DNA from: Clostridiales bacterium Firm_16
Lineage (GTDB): Bacteria; Bacillota; Clostridia; Saccharofermentanales; Saccharofermentanaceae
NCBI GenBank assembly: GCA_001604185.1
Contig: LVAV01000043.1
Coordinates: 1 to 64,000, forward strand
Reading direction: 5' to 3'
Length of the DNA: 64,000 bases
Part shown: piece by piece, positions 52,257 through 61,527 of the stretch
Position numbering within the stretch: position 1 is the stretch's first letter
Layout of the letters: every line of letters starts with the position of its first letter
Program-made: the position numbers and the translations under genes
The notes under the pieces: generated by a model
The model's input: only the letters and a program-made list of their open reading frames with translations
The model's database searches: none
Told to the model about the DNA's origin: nothing

Positions 52257-53072
52257 TTACTTCAATTTCCACAAGAAATCCACCAATAAAGGCAGAAAAG
52301 CCAAGACTGTCAGGATCAGGAACCACAGCCAGTCCGACTTCTTCATGCGAAGCGGATGGAGCTTGGTCTTACCCACGCCGCCCTGATAGCATCGGGCATC
52401 CATGGCAACCGCCAGTTCCTCTGCCCTCTTAAAAGCACTTACGAACAGTGGTACCAGCACGGTTACATAGCCTTTTGCCCGCTGGAATACATTGCCCGTA
52501 TCGTATTCCGCGCCTCTGGAGGACTGGGCCTTCATGATCTTATCCGTCTCTTCCACAAGCGTCGGGATGAATCGCAGTGCGATCGACATCGTCATAGCCA
52601 TCTCGTTGACCGGTACCTTGATCTTCTTCAGCGGCGATCCCAGGGATTCCAGCGCATCCGCCAGTTTCAGCGGGGTCGTGGTCAGCGACAGGAGAAGCCC
52701 CGTCACCAGGATCAGCAGGAACAGACGGAACGCCAGCAGGATCGCCCGCTTGATGCCCTCATCTGTGATGACAATGATCCCCCAGTGTACCAGTTCTTTT
52801 CCCGAACGGTTCGTGAGTATATTGATCACGAAGACGAATATCATGATAAACAGTATCGGCCTGACCGACTTCAGTACTTCCAGCGGCGGGATCTTCGACA
52901 GGATCGTGATGAACAGGATCACACCGAAAGTCGCGATCAAGGCCACTGCCGTATCCGCCAGGAACACCGTCACCATATAAAGGATAAACAGTATGACCTT
53001 CACTCGCGGGTCCAGCCGGTGCAGGGCCGAGTCAGCCGTATAGTAGCGTCCGATGGAAACATCCTTGATCAT
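52257..53072 (-). CDS. ecfT: Energy-coupling factor transporter membrane protein EcfT
   Basis: EcfT couples the ECF ATPases to vitamin-binding S components. The 271-residue protein has five to six membrane spans and the two coupling-helix motifs expected (Ala-Arg-Gly-type SSRGAEYDTG near 186 and the MDARCYQGG segment near 227). It overlaps the ecfA stop by four bases (53069-53072). Next to rplQ, the standard place for the shared 'group II' ECF module in Firmicutes. Confidence 0.94.
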   Translation of the reverse strand: MIKDVSIGRYYTADSALHRLDPRVKVILFILYMVTVFLADTAVALIATFGVILFITILSKIPPLEVLKSVRPILFIMIFVFVINILTNRSGKELVHWGIIVITDEGIKRAILLAFRLFLLILVTGLLLSLTTTPLKLADALESLGSPLKKIKVPVNEMAMTMSIALRFIPTLVEETDKIMKAQSSRGAEYDTGNVFQRAKGYVTVLVPLFVSAFKRAEELAVAMDARCYQGGVGKTKLHPLRMKKSDWLWFLILTVLAFLPLLVDFLWKLK

Positions 53073-54865
53073 GAGGACACCTCCTCATCACCGAAGACCA
53101 GCGACACCGCGGCGCGCTTCACATCGAACTCCCCTTCATCTGCGTAAGGGAATGTCTTCTTTAATTTCAGCATGGTATTCATCAGCAGCGGCCGATCCAG
53201 TCTCATACTGATGAAATCCGTATTCTTCGAGAAAAGCTCTCGCGGCGTGCCGAAGAATACTTGCTCACCCTTCTTCAGTACCAGGATCCGATCTGCGATC
53301 ATGGCCGCTTTATCCATGTCATGGGACACCAGCACGATGGACTTGCCCTTCTCTCTGAGGGTCTGAATATATCCGAAGATCTCCTTCTGCCCCACCGGGT
53401 CCAGTCCGGCTGCCGGTTCATCCAGGATCAGCACATCCGGATCCATAGCCAGTACGCCGGCAAAAGCCACACGTCTCTTCTGACCGCCCGAAAGCTCGAA
53501 GGGCGAGCGTTCCAGCACTGATTCATCCAGTCCCACCAGCGGGATGGATTCCTTCATGAGACGCTCGCAGTCCTCATCACTGTAGCCCATCTTCTTCGGG
53601 CCGAACTTGATATCCTTTGCCACCGTCTCCTCGAAGAGCTGATATTCCGGATACTGGAACAGCAGTCCGACGTGATGACGGATCTTCTTAATATCTGCAT
53701 TCTTATCTGTGGAGATAAAGCCGTTCTGGGACTCTTCCCACACTTCCACCTTTCCCTCCTGAGAACGAAGTATACCGTTGAGATGAGAGATCAGCGTTGT
53801 TTTGCCCGATCCGCTGTGACCGATGACCGCCAGGATCTCGCCCTTTCTCACATCGAAATTCACGTTATCGATGGCCTTCTTGCCATTCTTCTCATAGGCA
53901 TGGGACAATCCCGTAACACGCAGTGCCACCTGCTCAGACAGCGGCGCTCTCTGCGGAAGTACCACCTTCGGGATATCCGTCTTCTTCTCCTTGAGGATCT
54001 TCGTGATGGCTTCGATGGCCTTCTCTTCCGATTCAAAAGCACTTCTCTCGGGTTCCACTCCGCACAGTGCGGACACTTCACAAAGCAGCTCCGCCCACTT
54101 CGGGAGTTCCAGACCGAATTCCTGGATCTTCTTGACCTGGGAGAACACTTCCGGGGGTGTACCCTGAAGCATAAGCTTACCATGTTCCAGAACGATCACG
54201 CGGTCTGCCAGGAAAGCCTCATGCATGTCGTGGGTAATGTGCATCACCGTGATCTTCTTATCCATACGCATTCTGGCCACCAGCTGCAGGAATTCATCCC
54301 TGGCCTTCGGGTCCAGCATAGATGTACTCTCGTCCAGGATCAGTATCTGGGGCTGCATGGCCAGAACACCGGCGATGGCCAGTTTCTGTTTCTGACCGCC
54401 GCTAAGGGAAGCCGGCTGCTTATCCGCCTTCTCCAGAAGTCCGACATAACCCAGGGCCTTCTCCACACGCTGCGCAAGTTCCGGCAACGGAACAGAAAGA
54501 TTCTCCGGTCCGAAAGCAACATCCTCCTCGACGGTAGTACCGACGATCTGATTATCCGGATTCTGGAATACCATACCGCAATGGGAACGGATGGACCAGA
54601 AGTTCTCATCCTTTGCGCCATCCAGTTCGAATATATGAATATTTCCCTCATCCGGGAATTCCAGGAGATTGACCAGCTTGGCCAGAGTCGACTTACCCGA
54701 GCCGTTCCGGCCCAGGATCGCCACATATTCACCTCTTTGAACAGAAAAAGATACATGGTCTACCGCTACCACATCACTGCCGGCATTGGTATCGTATGAG
54801 AACACCAGATCTTCTCCGTTGACGGCAACTTTGAAGTTTTCCAGTTCTGAAATCAAAGGTTCCAT
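53069..54865 (-). CDS. ecfA: Fused energy-coupling factor ATPases EcfA1-EcfA2
   Basis: One 598-residue polypeptide holds both ATPases of the ECF vitamin transporter. Half 1 has Walker A GRNGSGKS (52-59), signature LSGGQ (154-158) and ILILDE; half 2 has GHSGSGKT (349-356), LSGGQ (458-462) and LILDEP. The order matches EcfA1-EcfA2, normally two genes. A linker of about 60 residues (250-310) joins them. Both nucleotide sites look complete. There is no frame break, so the fusion appears real. The start at 54865 follows AAGGA; an upstream extension lies over the rplQ terminator. Confidence 0.93.
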   Translation of the reverse strand: MEPLISELENFKVAVNGEDLVFSYDTNAGSDVVAVDHVSFSVQRGEYVAILGRNGSGKSTLAKLVNLLEFPDEGNIHIFELDGAKDENFWSIRSHCGMVFQNPDNQIVGTTVEEDVAFGPENLSVPLPELAQRVEKALGYVGLLEKADKQPASLSGGQKQKLAIAGVLAMQPQILILDESTSMLDPKARDEFLQLVARMRMDKKITVMHITHDMHEAFLADRVIVLEHGKLMLQGTPPEVFSQVKKIQEFGLELPKWAELLCEVSALCGVEPERSAFESEEKAIEAITKILKEKKTDIPKVVLPQRAPLSEQVALRVTGLSHAYEKNGKKAIDNVNFDVRKGEILAVIGHSGSGKTTLISHLNGILRSQEGKVEVWEESQNGFISTDKNADIKKIRHHVGLLFQYPEYQLFEETVAKDIKFGPKKMGYSDEDCERLMKESIPLVGLDESVLERSPFELSGGQKRRVAFAGVLAMDPDVLILDEPAAGLDPVGQKEIFGYIQTLREKGKSIVLVSHDMDKAAMIADRILVLKKGEQVFFGTPRELFSKNTDFISMRLDRPLLMNTMLKLKKTFPYADEGEFDVKRAAVSLVFGDEEVSS

Positions 54866-54891
54866 GCATCTTTTCCTTTTCAACTTTTGAA

Positions 54892-54932
54892 ATAAAGAAA
54901 AGTGACGGACAGCATATCTGCTATCCGTCACT
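54892..54932 (-). terminator. Rho-independent terminator after rplQ
   Basis: On the minus strand AGTGACGGATAGCA pairs with TGCTGTCCGTCACT (plus-strand 54901-54932, one mismatch, loop GATA), followed by TTTCTTT. It separates the ribosomal operon from ecfA. Confidence 0.88.
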
Positions 54933-54965
54933 TGAACTGTTCAAGATTTTTCTGGACAGCCTGAC

Positions 54966-55532
54966 TTACTCAGCGAATGTAAGAAGAGCCATCTCAGAAG
55001 CGTCACCGCGGCGAGCGCCGAGCTTCACGATCTTGGTGTAACCACCCTTGTGGTTGATCATAGCCGGTGCGATCTCATCGTAAAGGATGTTTACCGGATC
55101 AACTACCTTGCCCTCTGCATCGTGGCTCTTTCTCAGCCAGTAAGCAGCATTCTTACGAGCAGCCAGTCTGGAAGGAGCGTCAACCTGAACCGTCTTCTTG
55201 GTGATTTCACGGTCCACTACCTCGTACTTCTTTCCATTCTTAGATGTCTTGGTAACCAGGACCTTCATGCCCTTAGCATCCAACTTAGCAGAAGAAACAG
55301 TAACTTCCTTTGTTGTGAAGTTATCCTTCTCACGGATAGCGTCAGCGATAAGCTTGTCGATGATCTTGCTTACTTCCTTAGCGCGTGCAACAGTTGTTAC
55401 AACATGCTTTCTGTTCTCAGCAAGTGCCTTTCCGTCTTCCTTAACCGGGCAAACAACGAGAGATGTTGCCAGATTTCTCAAAATTGCGATACGCTGATCG
55501 CTCACTCTTCCTAATTTTCTGTAACCTGCCAT
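54966..55532 (-). CDS. rplQ: 50S ribosomal protein L17 with a long internal insertion
   Basis: L17 binds 23S rRNA near the exit tunnel. The N-terminus (MAGYRKLGRVSDQRIAILRNLATSL) and C-terminus (INHKGGYTKIVKLGARRGDASEMALL) are typical, but the protein is 188 residues against the usual 115-130. The extra part lies at about 68-120 (KEVTVSSAKLDAKGMKVLVTKTSKNGKKYEVVD...), lysine-rich and beta-like, inside the core fold. It is last in the operon. The frame is clean, so this is a true lineage-specific extension. Confidence 0.95.
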   Translation of the reverse strand: MAGYRKLGRVSDQRIAILRNLATSLVVCPVKEDGKALAENRKHVVTTVARAKEVSKIIDKLIADAIREKDNFTTKEVTVSSAKLDAKGMKVLVTKTSKNGKKYEVVDREITKKTVQVDAPSRLAARKNAAYWLRKSHDAEGKVVDPVNILYDEIAPAMINHKGGYTKIVKLGARRGDASEMALLTFAE

Positions 55533-55585
55533 GGTTCATACCTCCTATAAATTTACAATATCCTAGCTGGCCCTCGAGCCGCTAT

Positions 55586-56539
55586 TCAGTCCTCGACATC
55601 TGCGAGAGACAGGTCCATATCCTCGAGCTTCTGGATAACTTCTTCCAGAGACTTCTTACCGAGGTTACGTACTTTCATCATTTCATCTTCCGACTTGGCA
55701 ACAAGATCGCCAATCGTGTTGATACCTGCGCGCTTCAGACAGTTATATGTACGAACGGAGAAATCCAGATCCTCGATAACGATATCGTGGGTGGAGTTCT
55801 TGCTGGAGCTGTCATCCGAATCACGGAAGCTCGGTCCATTCGCAACGTCTGTCAGAGCGGTGAACAATCCCAGATGATCACGCAGGATCGCAGCGGCAGA
55901 GGAGAGAGCCTCGTCCACTTTGATGGTGGCATCTGTCCAGACTTCCAGCGTCAGGCTGTCAAAGTCTGTTCTTTCACCTACACGGGTATTAGAGATCGTG
56001 TAGTTTGCCTTCTTTACCGGAGTAAAGATGGAATCGATCGCAATTACACCGATGGTCTGTGTAGCAGGCTTATTCTGATCGGCTGTGGCATAACCACGGC
56101 CCTTGCTGATAGTCAACTCGATGAACAGGCGTCCTGCACCATTCATGGTAGCAATGACGTGATCCGGATTCATGATCTCTACTTCTTCATCGTGAACGAT
56201 GTCGCCAGCAGTAACCACACCGGTCTTGCCCTCATCCATGCTGATGTAAACCGTCTTCGGTGTATCTACATGAAGCTTGGCACGAATGCCCTTAACATTC
56301 AGGATGATCTCGGTCATATCCTCGATAACACCCGGGATGGTAGAAAATTCATGATAGACACCTTCTACGCGGATGGACGTAACAGCCGCACCCGACAAAG
56401 AAGAGAGAAGAACTCGACGAAGGGAGTTACCAAGTGTCGTACCATAGCCACGCTCGAGAGGCGCAACCACGTATTTACCGTAAGAGCAATCGTCGTTTAC
56501 TTCAACACATTCAATTGTTGGCTTCATAATTTCAATCAT
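55586..56539 (-). CDS. rpoA: RNA polymerase alpha subunit
   Basis: The 317-residue alpha subunit assembles RNA polymerase and contacts activators. The N-terminal dimerisation domain has ERGYGTTLGNSLRRVLLSSLSGAAVT (about 29-54), and the C-terminal domain has RTYNCLKRAGINTIGDLV and LGKKSLEEVIQKL. A Ser/Asp-rich linker (about 228-248) separates them. It lies in the rpsD-rpoA-rplQ order typical of Firmicutes. Confidence 0.98.
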   Translation of the reverse strand: MIEIMKPTIECVEVNDDCSYGKYVVAPLERGYGTTLGNSLRRVLLSSLSGAAVTSIRVEGVYHEFSTIPGVIEDMTEIILNVKGIRAKLHVDTPKTVYISMDEGKTGVVTAGDIVHDEEVEIMNPDHVIATMNGAGRLFIELTISKGRGYATADQNKPATQTIGVIAIDSIFTPVKKANYTISNTRVGERTDFDSLTLEVWTDATIKVDEALSSAAAILRDHLGLFTALTDVANGPSFRDSDDSSSKNSTHDIVIEDLDFSVRTYNCLKRAGINTIGDLVAKSEDEMMKVRNLGKKSLEEVIQKLEDMDLSLADVED

Positions 56540-56580
56540 AGATTATCCTCCTACGCGCTCATGCCAGCGCACGGCGATCA

Positions 56581-57198
56581 TTACTTCGAGTACAACTCAA
56601 CGATCAATGTCTCCTTAACCTCGAGATCGACATCCTCACGAGCCGGTTCTCTTACGATGGAGCCAGTCAATGTCTCTTCGTTGAAAGAGAGCCATGCCGG
56701 TACCGGACGAGAGTTGGAAAGTGTCTCAAACTTCGGAGACTTACGGGAAGTTTCCTTAACTGCGATAGTATCGCCAACCTTCAATGTCATAGAAGGGATA
56801 TTTGCTTTCTTGCCATTTACTGTGAAATGAGCATGTGTAACCAGCTGACGTGCTTCTGCACGGGAAGAAGCCAGACCAAGACGATAAACAATGTTATCGA
56901 AGCGGAGTTCGAGGAGCTCAAGGAGCTTCTCACCGGTCTTACCCTGCTTACGCTCAGCGCGTGCATAAGTAAGTCTGAACTGCTTCTCCAAAACGCCGTA
57001 GAAACGCTTTGTCTTCTGCTTCTCACGAAGCTGTACACCATATTCTGAAATCTTCTTTCTGCCCTGACCATGCTGACCCGGTGCAGCACTCTTCTTAGCA
57101 AGAGCGCACTTAGCGGAATAGCATCTTGCACCTTTAAGGAAGAGTTTGTCACCCTCTCTGCGGCAGAGTCGGCAGGTTCCTTCTGTATATCTAGCCAT
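56581..57198 (-). CDS. rpsD: 30S ribosomal protein S4
   Basis: S4 starts assembly of the small subunit. The 205-residue protein is the zinc-binding form, with four cysteines at about 9, 12, 26 and 31 (CRLCRREG...CYSAKC). The S4 RNA-binding domain covers about 95-160 ([22 protein letters not shown] in this family; here [20 protein letters not shown]). Ribosome site GGAGG. Normal operon position after rpsK. Confidence 0.98.
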   Translation of the reverse strand: MARYTEGTCRLCRREGDKLFLKGARCYSAKCALAKKSAAPGQHGQGRKKISEYGVQLREKQKTKRFYGVLEKQFRLTYARAERKQGKTGEKLLELLELRFDNIVYRLGLASSRAEARQLVTHAHFTVNGKKANIPSMTLKVGDTIAVKETSRKSPKFETLSNSRPVPAWLSFNEETLTGSIVREPAREDVDLEVKETLIVELYSK

Positions 57199-57215
57199 TC
57201 TCTATACCTCCGAAC

Positions 57216-57617
57216 TCAGACTCTTCTTCTCTTAGGCGGTCTGCAACCATTGTGCGGAACAGGAGTAACATCCTTGATCATGGTTACTTCCAGTCCGGCT
57301 GTCTGCAAAGCGCGGATAGCGGATTCACGACCCGGACCCGGACCCTTTACAAACACTTCTACAGTACGCATGCCGTGATCAGCAGCCTTCTTACCTGCAT
57401 CCTCAGATGCCATCTGAGCTGCGAACGGTGTACCCTTACGGGAACCCTTCATGCCCATCTCACCGGCAGAAGCCCAGGAGATTGCATTACCCTGCATATC
57501 TGTGATAGTAACGATTGTGTTGTTAAATGTAGCGTGAATATGAGCCTGTCCACGGTCAATATTCTTACGCTCTCTTCTCTTCGGTCGAACGGCCGTCTTC
57601 TTAACTGCTTTTGCCAT
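57216..57617 (-). CDS. rpsK: 30S ribosomal protein S11
   Basis: The 133-residue S11 lies on the small-subunit platform. It has [26 protein letters not shown] and ends in the conserved [10 protein letters not shown]. It lies 15 bases after rpsM with the site GGGGGAGG. Identity is certain. Confidence 0.98.
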   Translation of the reverse strand: MAKAVKKTAVRPKRRERKNIDRGQAHIHATFNNTIVTITDMQGNAISWASAGEMGMKGSRKGTPFAAQMASEDAGKKAADHGMRTVEVFVKGPGPGRESAIRALQTAGLEVTMIKDVTPVPHNGCRPPKRRRV

Positions 57618-57632
57618 AGTTCAGCCTCCCCC

Positions 57633-58001
57633 TTACTTCTTCTTACCAGCGATCGTGCGCTTCGGACCCTTACGGGTACGTGCGTTCGTCTTCGTGCGCT
57701 GGCCGCGAACAGGAAGACCCATTCTATGACGACGTCCACGGTAGCAACCGATTTCTGTCAATCTCTTGATGTTCAGGGAAACTTCTCTTCTCAGGTCACC
57801 CTCAACGTTGTAATTGTTCTCGATCTGATCACGAATCTTAGCAACTTCATCCTCGGAAAGATCCTTCACACGGGTGTCAGGATTGATCTGGGAATCTGCA
57901 AGAATACGGGCAGAACTTGTTTTACCAATGCCGTAAATGTACGTAAGAGCAATCTCAACTCTCTTGTCATTTGGCAAATCTACACCGGCAATACGAGCCA
58001 T
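57633..58001 (-). CDS. rpsM: 30S ribosomal protein S13
   Basis: The 122-residue S13 binds the head of the small subunit and touches P-site tRNA. It starts [26 protein letters not shown] and ends [15 protein letters not shown]. The start at 58001 follows GGAGG with an eight-base gap; an in-frame ATG five codons earlier overlaps that site. Confidence 0.98.
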   Translation of the reverse strand: MARIAGVDLPNDKRVEIALTYIYGIGKTSSARILADSQINPDTRVKDLSEDEVAKIRDQIENNYNVEGDLRREVSLNIKRLTEIGCYRGRRHRMGLPVRGQRTKTNARTRKGPKRTIAGKKK

Positions 58002-58180
58002 TCTGTGTACCTCCATGAATGATTCTTAAAAGTTTCTACGTATATATATTTCATGCTGATGCTAAGATCCTCGGTTAAGAGGCAGCCGCCTTGGCATATG
58101 GTGCATGTAATATCCTACATTAAATTGACGTGTTCAGATGCGGTTCATTTCGGACCGGGTTACGTCCGAAAGAAACAGCA

Positions 58181-58294
58181 TCAACCCTGCTTTTGCTTGT
58201 GCTTAGGGTCAGAGCAGATAATCATGACACGTCCGTTGCGGCGGATTACCTTGCACTTCTCGCACATGGGCTTTACCGATGGTCTAACTTTCAT
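58181..58294 (-). CDS. rpmJ: 50S ribosomal protein L36
   Basis: This small gene encodes 37 residues, [18 protein letters not shown] then [19 protein letters not shown], the full zinc-binding L36 with its Cys/Cys/Cys/His ligands (C11, C14, C27, H32). The ribosome site is GGGAGG upstream. It lies between infA and rpsM, as usual in Firmicutes, and has its own strong promoter. The 179 bases between its stop and the rpsM start hold no other gene that I can see. Confidence 0.97.
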   Translation of the reverse strand: MKVRPSVKPMCEKCKVIRRNGRVMIICSDPKHKQKQG

Positions 58295-58333
58295 ATGACG
58301 AAACCTCCCTACTTTAAAACAATGCAAAACTGA

Positions 58334-58387
58334 CGTGCGCTACGAGCGCACGCTAAAACATTATACCAAAAACTATTGCCGATGCAA
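58334..58387 (-). promoter_or_regulatory. Internal operon promoter before rpmJ, with a hairpin at the start site
   Basis: On the minus strand TTGCAT (58387-58382) and an extended -10 TGGTATAAT (core 58365-58360) are 16 bases apart. A perfect eight-pair hairpin CGTGCGCT-cgt-AGCGCACG (58352-58334) begins about seven bases later, at the expected mRNA 5' end. It would drive rpmJ-rpsM-rpsK-rpsD-rpoA-rplQ apart from the upstream ribosomal genes. Confidence 0.75.
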
Positions 58388-58429
58388 GTAGTTTTTTGAT
58401 TTTCCTGAAACTTTTCGCAAAAAGCGATA

Positions 58430-58648
58430 TTACTTTGCGCGCCAGGTGATTCTTCCGCGAGAAAGATCATATGGAGAAAGCTCCATTGTTACTCTGTCCC
58501 CGGGCAGGATCTTAATGTAATTCTGTCTGAGTTTGCCGGAAATATGGGCAAGTACAATGTGACCGTTCTCCAGTCTTACTTTGAAAGTTGCGTTCGGAAG
58601 TGCATCATCTACGATTCCTTCCACTTCGATTACATCTTCTTTAGACAT
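58430..58648 (-). CDS. infA: Translation initiation factor IF-1
   Basis: The 72-residue IF-1 (S1-like OB fold) sits in the ribosomal A site during initiation. It starts [20 protein letters not shown] and ends [11 protein letters not shown], all conserved. The start at 58648 lies inside the end of map (eight-base overlap) with GGAGG upstream, so translation is probably coupled. Confidence 0.97.
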   Translation of the reverse strand: MSKEDVIEVEGIVDDALPNATFKVRLENGHIVLAHISGKLRQNYIKILPGDRVTMELSPYDLSRGRITWRAK

Positions 58649-59411
58649 TCTTTTCCTCCGTGCGTGTAATAATTTCAGGTCCGTTATCTGTAATAATGAT
58701 CGTATTCTCATAATGTGCTGCCAGCGATCTGTCTCTGGTGATGACCGTCCACTCATCCGGCAGTACTGCGATCTCTCTTCTTCCGGCTGCGATCATGGGC
58801 TCGACACAGAATGCCATGCCCTTTACGATACGCGGTCCGTGGCCGAAACGGCCGTAGTTCGGAACATCCGGATCCTCATGCAGCTGGAAACCGACACCAT
58901 GTCCTGTCAGTTCCCGGATCACTCCGTATCCGAAGCTCTCCGCGTGCGCCTGCACCGCTGAAGAAATATCTCCGATACGATGTTCCGTATTGGCTTTTTC
59001 AAATCCCTTCCAGAAGCATTCCTCGGTTACGCGGATCAGCTGCTTGGCTGCATCGGAGATCTCTCCTACTGCAAAAGTTCTCGCCGCGTCAGCGTGGTAT
59101 CCGTCAAGAGAGCAGCACACATCACATGTTACGATGTCGCCGTCCTTAAGAACACACTTGGCACTCGGGATACCGTGAACGATCACTTCGTTCGGCGATA
59201 TACAGATCTGGCCCGGGAACGGCGGGTCGCCGTAATGGAAAGACGAAGAGATGGCACCGTACTTGTCGAAGACTGCCTTGGCGATCTCATCGAGTTCCAG
59301 AGTTGTAATACCCGGACGGACTGCTTCACCGAGAGTCAGGAGCGCCTCCTCGACGATCTTTCCCGATTCGCGCATTTTTTCAAAGTCTGCATCTGATTTA
59401 ATTTGAATCAT
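58641..59411 (-). CDS. map: Methionine aminopeptidase, type I
   Basis: Map removes the initiator methionine from new proteins. The 256-residue enzyme has the five metal ligands in [17 protein letters not shown] (two Asp), [18 protein letters not shown] (His), CVEPMI (Glu) and the C-terminal [10 protein letters not shown]-like stretch with Glu (here [10 protein letters not shown]). The start at 59411 follows GTGAGGA; an in-frame ATG 16 codons earlier lies inside the adk 3' end. Confidence 0.96.
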   Translation of the reverse strand: MIQIKSDADFEKMRESGKIVEEALLTLGEAVRPGITTLELDEIAKAVFDKYGAISSSFHYGDPPFPGQICISPNEVIVHGIPSAKCVLKDGDIVTCDVCCSLDGYHADAARTFAVGEISDAAKQLIRVTEECFWKGFEKANTEHRIGDISSAVQAHAESFGYGVIRELTGHGVGFQLHEDPDVPNYGRFGHGPRIVKGMAFCVEPMIAAGRREIAVLPDEWTVITRDRSLAAHYENTIIITDNGPEIITRTEEKNV

Positions 59412-59418
59412 ATAATCC

Positions 59419-60084
59419 TCACTGAATCTTCTGGAATCCCAATTTACTGAGAGCCGCACTTGCCTGTTCGAAGGCCGCCTTCGGATCCTTGGAATTATCA
59501 GCTGCGATCAGGATGCCCTTCTTCTCGTAGAAATCGATCAGCGGCTTGGTGTTCTTCTCATAAGTAATGAGACGCTGCTCCACGGTCTCCGGCTTGTCAT
59601 CGTCACGCTGTACGACTTCCTTGCCGCAAACATCGCAGACACCCTCTACCTTGGTCGGACGAGTCACTACATTGTAGCTCTCTCCGCAGGATGTGCAGAC
59701 TCTTCTGTTGACTACACGTCCCATGATGACCTCATTCGGAACATCCACACGGATCACTGCATCAATAGCCGTGTTATTGGCTTTCAGCATTTCATCCAGT
59801 TTCTCTGCCTGAGCAATGGTTCTCGGGAATCCGTCAAGGAGATAACCGACCTTGCAGTCATCCTGCTTCAGTCTGTCCTCTACCATAGAGATCGTGATCT
59901 CGTCCGGTACCAGTTGGCCGGCATCGATATACTTCTTTGCCTCTTTTCCCAGCGGGGTCTCTTCCTTAATGTTGGCACGGAAGATATCACCGGTGGAAAT
60001 ATGTGTGATTCCATAGGAATCTCTCAATACGGTGGCCATTGTACCTTTTCCGGAACCCGGCGCACCAAGAATGATCAGTTTCAT
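59419..60084 (-). CDS. adk: Adenylate kinase
   Basis: Adk balances ATP, ADP and AMP. The 221-residue long form has the P-loop GAPGSGKGT (about 7-15), the STGDIFRAN AMP site, the GFPRTIAQAE segment and a LID domain with a four-cysteine zinc site (CTSCGESY...CDVCGKEV, about 127-152). Start at 60084, following GGAGGG. It is preceded by a hairpin in the gap after secY. Confidence 0.97.
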   Translation of the reverse strand: MKLIILGAPGSGKGTMATVLRDSYGITHISTGDIFRANIKEETPLGKEAKKYIDAGQLVPDEITISMVEDRLKQDDCKVGYLLDGFPRTIAQAEKLDEMLKANNTAIDAVIRVDVPNEVIMGRVVNRRVCTSCGESYNVVTRPTKVEGVCDVCGKEVVQRDDDKPETVEQRLITYEKNTKPLIDFYEKKGILIAADNSKDPKAAFEQASAALSKLGFQKIQ

Positions 60085-60112
60085 ACTCTTTTTCCCTCCT
60101 GTTTCAAGAGTG

Positions 60113-60146
60113 CGCAAAACCCCGCGTGATGAATTATCACGCGAGG
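60113..60146 (-). terminator. Hairpin between secY and adk, possible weak terminator or attenuator
   Basis: On the minus strand CCTCGCGTGAT pairs with ATCACGCGGGG (one mismatch, five-base loop) followed by TTTTGCG. The T-run is short, so some read-through to adk-map-infA is likely. The 126-base gap holds nothing else that I can identify. Confidence 0.6.
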
Positions 60147-60212
60147 TTGCGTTGTTTCTCTAATTTTACGATACCCGATGCATGCTTATCTGCATAACAC
60201 ATACCTGAATGA

Positions 60213-61526
60213 TCAGTCAAGGAAGCCCTTGTAATTGTGAGTAACCATCTGGGACTCGATCTGCTGTACCATATCGTTGGCAACACCTGTCATGATGAGA
60301 ACAGATGTACCTGCGAACCAGACACCCTCCATGCCGGTGATCTTACCGAGCAGTGTCGGGATCAGTACGACGATGCACAGGAAGCAAGCGTCACACCAGT
60401 TCAGTCTGTTTGCTACCTTGGCGATAAACTCGGATGTCGGACGACCAGGTCTTACACCCGGGATAAAACCACCATTCTTCTGCAGATTCTGTGAAATCTC
60501 GATAGGATTGAACTGAATCATAGAGTAGAAGAATACGAAAGCAAAGATACAGAAGAAATATGCTACATAGTAGAACGGATTCGAACCGAAGTTTCTGAAC
60601 CAGTTCACGACTACGTTGTTGGAGTTCGGGAAGAAGATCGCAACGATCGTAGACGGCAGAGACAGGAAAGACATTGTGAAGATGACCGGCATAACGCTGG
60701 ACTGGTTCACTTTCAGCGGAATGTATGTATTCTGTCCGCCATATACCTTTCTACCAACTACCTTCTTCGAATACTGTACAGGAATTCTTCTTTCCGCGTT
60801 CTGAACATAAACACAGAAGATGATCGTAGCAACGGAGAACAGAGCAATAACAACGAAGGCAGTAATACCAACGGCCATTCCGACTCCACCGTTCTTGAAC
60901 TTTCCGGAAATGTTCAGAGCGTCATAGTAAAGTGTGGTGACCATCTGCGGGATACGTGTAACGATACCTGCGAAGATGATCAATGATACACCATTACCGA
61001 TACCCTTCTCATTGATACGCTCACCGAGGAATACAACGAATGTTGTACCGGCGGTGAATGTAAGGATGATCAAGGCAGCTGTCAACGGCTTCGGCAAGTA
61101 ACTTGTCATAGCCGAACGTGTAGCGTATGTGAAGAAAGAAGCCTGGAGAAGAGCCAGACCAACCGTCATGTAACGGGTGATCTTCTGGATCTTCTTCTGT
61201 CCTTCTTCGCCCTCTTTGGCAAGATTCTCCAAAGCAGGGATAGCTACAGTGAGGAGCTGGATGATGATGGATGAGTTGATGTATGGGGTGATACCCATTG
61301 CAAAGATGGTTGCTGCATAAAGACCACCACCAGAGATAATATCCATCAATCCACCGATCTGTCCCCAGTTCGTAACGATGCTTTTAAATTCGATACGATT
61401 GATACCCGGACACGGGATCAAGCCGCCTACCATGTACAAGCCGAGGATGAACAGGGTAAAGAGCAACTTCTTGCGCAAATCCGGAAGACGGAATGCATTC
61501 ACTAAGGTGTCAAAAATACCCTTCAT
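60213..61526 (-). CDS. secY: Preprotein translocase channel subunit SecY
   Basis: SecY is the protein-conducting channel of the plasma membrane. The 437-residue protein has ten predicted spans, the early motif GGLIPCPGIN, the plug region near SGGGLYAATIFAMGI, and NAERRIPVQYSKK and GGFIPGVRPGRPT in the cytoplasmic loops. The start at 61526 (GGAGG seven bases upstream) is preferred to an ATG eight codons earlier. It follows rplO by one base. Confidence 0.98.
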   Translation of the reverse strand: MKGIFDTLVNAFRLPDLRKKLLFTLFILGLYMVGGLIPCPGINRIEFKSIVTNWGQIGGLMDIISGGGLYAATIFAMGITPYINSSIIIQLLTVAIPALENLAKEGEEGQKKIQKITRYMTVGLALLQASFFTYATRSAMTSYLPKPLTAALIILTFTAGTTFVVFLGERINEKGIGNGVSLIIFAGIVTRIPQMVTTLYYDALNISGKFKNGGVGMAVGITAFVVIALFSVATIIFCVYVQNAERRIPVQYSKKVVGRKVYGGQNTYIPLKVNQSSVMPVIFTMSFLSLPSTIVAIFFPNSNNVVVNWFRNFGSNPFYYVAYFFCIFAFVFFYSMIQFNPIEISQNLQKNGGFIPGVRPGRPTSEFIAKVANRLNWCDACFLCIVVLIPTLLGKITGMEGVWFAGTSVLIMTGVANDMVQQIESQMVTHNYKGFLD

Positions 61527-61527
61527 C

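Noticed and set aside
58002-58180. Possible small gene or RNA between rpmJ and rpsM
   Set aside because: No frame with a start site was found on either strand, and only short, weak stems were seen; probably an untranslated spacer.
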